From IMG/VR virus record IMGVR_UViG_3300032420_000007, positions 1 through 20,990 of that record: 20,990 nt of DNA; one strand, 5' to 3'. Below, piece by piece: positions 20,341 through 20,990 of the stretch (positions within the stretch are counted from its first letter, which is position 1; each line of letters begins with the position of its first letter). This stretch comes from a virus. Both the position numbers and the translations under genes were made by a program. The notes under the pieces are model-generated. The model was not told where the DNA came from, did not search any database, and was given only the letters and a program-made list of their open reading frames with translations.

Positions 20341-20990
20341 ACGTGTCCGTTAACAAGAAATACAAGGAAGCTATCGAGCAGTGCCTTCGAGAAGGCTATG
20401 CTCCGTATCGTTCCAAGGTGCTCGGCAACGGCTCGGCAGTGCTCGAAGCCACCCGGCGACTCAGGCTCAACAAGAACACGCTGACGGATTGGGTCCGCGC
20501 GCAGGGTGCGCTCGCCGATCGTGACGAAGTTCACTGGATGCCGAATTGGGAACTGTTCGTGCCGGCGGCGAACGACAATCAGCCGCCGTCACGGCGCGAG
20601 GTTCACGATAGCGCCTATTGGCGCACGCGCTTCAACGCATCCGAGAAGGAATTGGCGGCGGTCGAGAAGATGCTTGAGGAAGTTGGCGGCGTCCGTCAGC
20701 TTCAGGTGTCGCCGCCCGAGTGGCTTGTGAAGGCCGCGAGCAGCAAGCGTAACCGCTCAGTGCTCTCGATGCTGTTCACCGATCTGCACATGGGGGAGGT
20801 CATCGACGCCGACGAAATCCTCGGCCTCAATGCCTATGACGAGAAGATTGCGCAGCGCCGGGCGCAGCGGTTCTTCGAGGCGGCGGTCGAACTCGGTCCC
20901 CGCTGGGCGGCTGACACGAAGGTCGAAGGCATTCTGCTCAACCTCGGCGGCGACCTAATCTCGGGCGACATCCACGAAGAACTGCGGATC
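20337..20990 (+). CDS. HTH plus metallophosphoesterase-like protein (3' truncated by window)
   Basis: The frame runs from GTG 20337 (overlapping the preceding TGA) to the window end without a stop, giving 218 residues. The N-terminal part (about 8-55) has a helix-turn-helix style unit: AIEQCLREGY, then VLEATRRLRLNKNTLTDWVRAQ. A linker with several aromatic residues follows. From about 141 a calcineurin-type fold begins: MLFTDLHMGEV (145-155) supplies the D149-x-H151 metal pair, and GGDLISGDIHEEL (204-216) the GD motif, so metal-dependent hydrolysis of a phosphoester is likely. Related HTH-phosphoesterase proteins are found in phage genomes, often near DNA packaging genes; the substrate is unknown. 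A second GTG at 20343 is an alternative start. Confidence 0.72.
   Translation, partial: MNVSVNKKYKEAIEQCLREGYAPYRSKVLGNGSAVLEATRRLRLNKNTLTDWVRAQGALADRDEVHWMPNWELFVPAANDNQPPSRREVHDSAYWRTRFNASEKELAAVEKMLEEVGGVRQLQVSPPEWLVKAASSKRNRSVLSMLFTDLHMGEVIDADEILGLNAYDEKIAQRRAQRFFEAAVELGPRWAADTKVEGILLNLGGDLISGDIHEELRI

Noticed and set aside
1-20990. Integrase, attachment sites, tRNA genes, insertion sequences, CRISPR arrays or defence genes
   Set aside because: I looked for tyrosine/serine recombinase motifs, tRNA-like cloverleaf segments, terminal inverted repeats and regularly spaced repeats and saw none; all plausible genes have phage structural or lysis roles.

Overview
The window carries the structural and lysis genes of a contractile-tailed (myovirus-type) bacteriophage or prophage. 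All genes I accept are on the + strand and tightly packed, many with stop/start overlaps (ATGA, GTGA, TAATG). The DNA is GC-rich with strong third-position G/C. Together with the rhizobial/alphaproteobacterial style of the lysis and fibre-associated proteins, this suggests an alphaproteobacterial host; that is inference. No integrase, tRNA, attachment site or clearly bacterial gene is visible, so a free phage and a prophage cannot be told apart. No stretch over 300 bases lacks a gene; the longest gaps are about 55-100 bases, and each holds a hairpin, described below.

Layout. (1) Head and neck, 3-2515: end of an upstream head gene, a lambda gpE-type major capsid protein, a small unknown head protein, a lambda FII-type head-tail joining protein and a probable tail terminator. 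(2) Baseplate, 2517-5402: P2-type V (spike), W (gp25-like wedge), J and I. (3) Fibre/adhesin block, 5383-11473: a conserved tail protein, a 1074-residue DUF4815-type protein, a fibre protein, a glycine-rich tip protein and a small companion protein. P2 has its H/G fibre genes here, but these proteins are of other families. (4) Tail shaft, 11559-18346: sheath, tube, assembly chaperone with a probable -1 frameshift product, tape measure, U, X and D. (5) Lysis, 18446-20340: amidase with a C-terminal membrane segment, i-spanin with two membrane segments, an o-spanin lipoprotein overlapping it, and a small membrane/coiled-coil protein. (6) From 20337 off the window end: an HTH-plus-metallophosphoesterase protein.

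How it works together. Regions 2 and 4 encode a complete P2-order contractile injection machine, joined to a lambda-like head through the FII-type connector and tail terminator. Region 3 supplies host recognition, region 5 host exit.

Most unusual signals. Perfect or near-perfect hairpins sit at particular control points: a 14-bp stem burying the ribosome binding site of the sheath gene, a compound stem burying that of the lysin gene, a 12-bp stem just inside the head-tail joining gene, two abutting hairpins at the end of the tail operon, and a terminator-like hairpin after the tube gene. The membrane-tethered lysin, the two-segment spanin and the lack of a recognisable holin also suggest an atypical lysis module.
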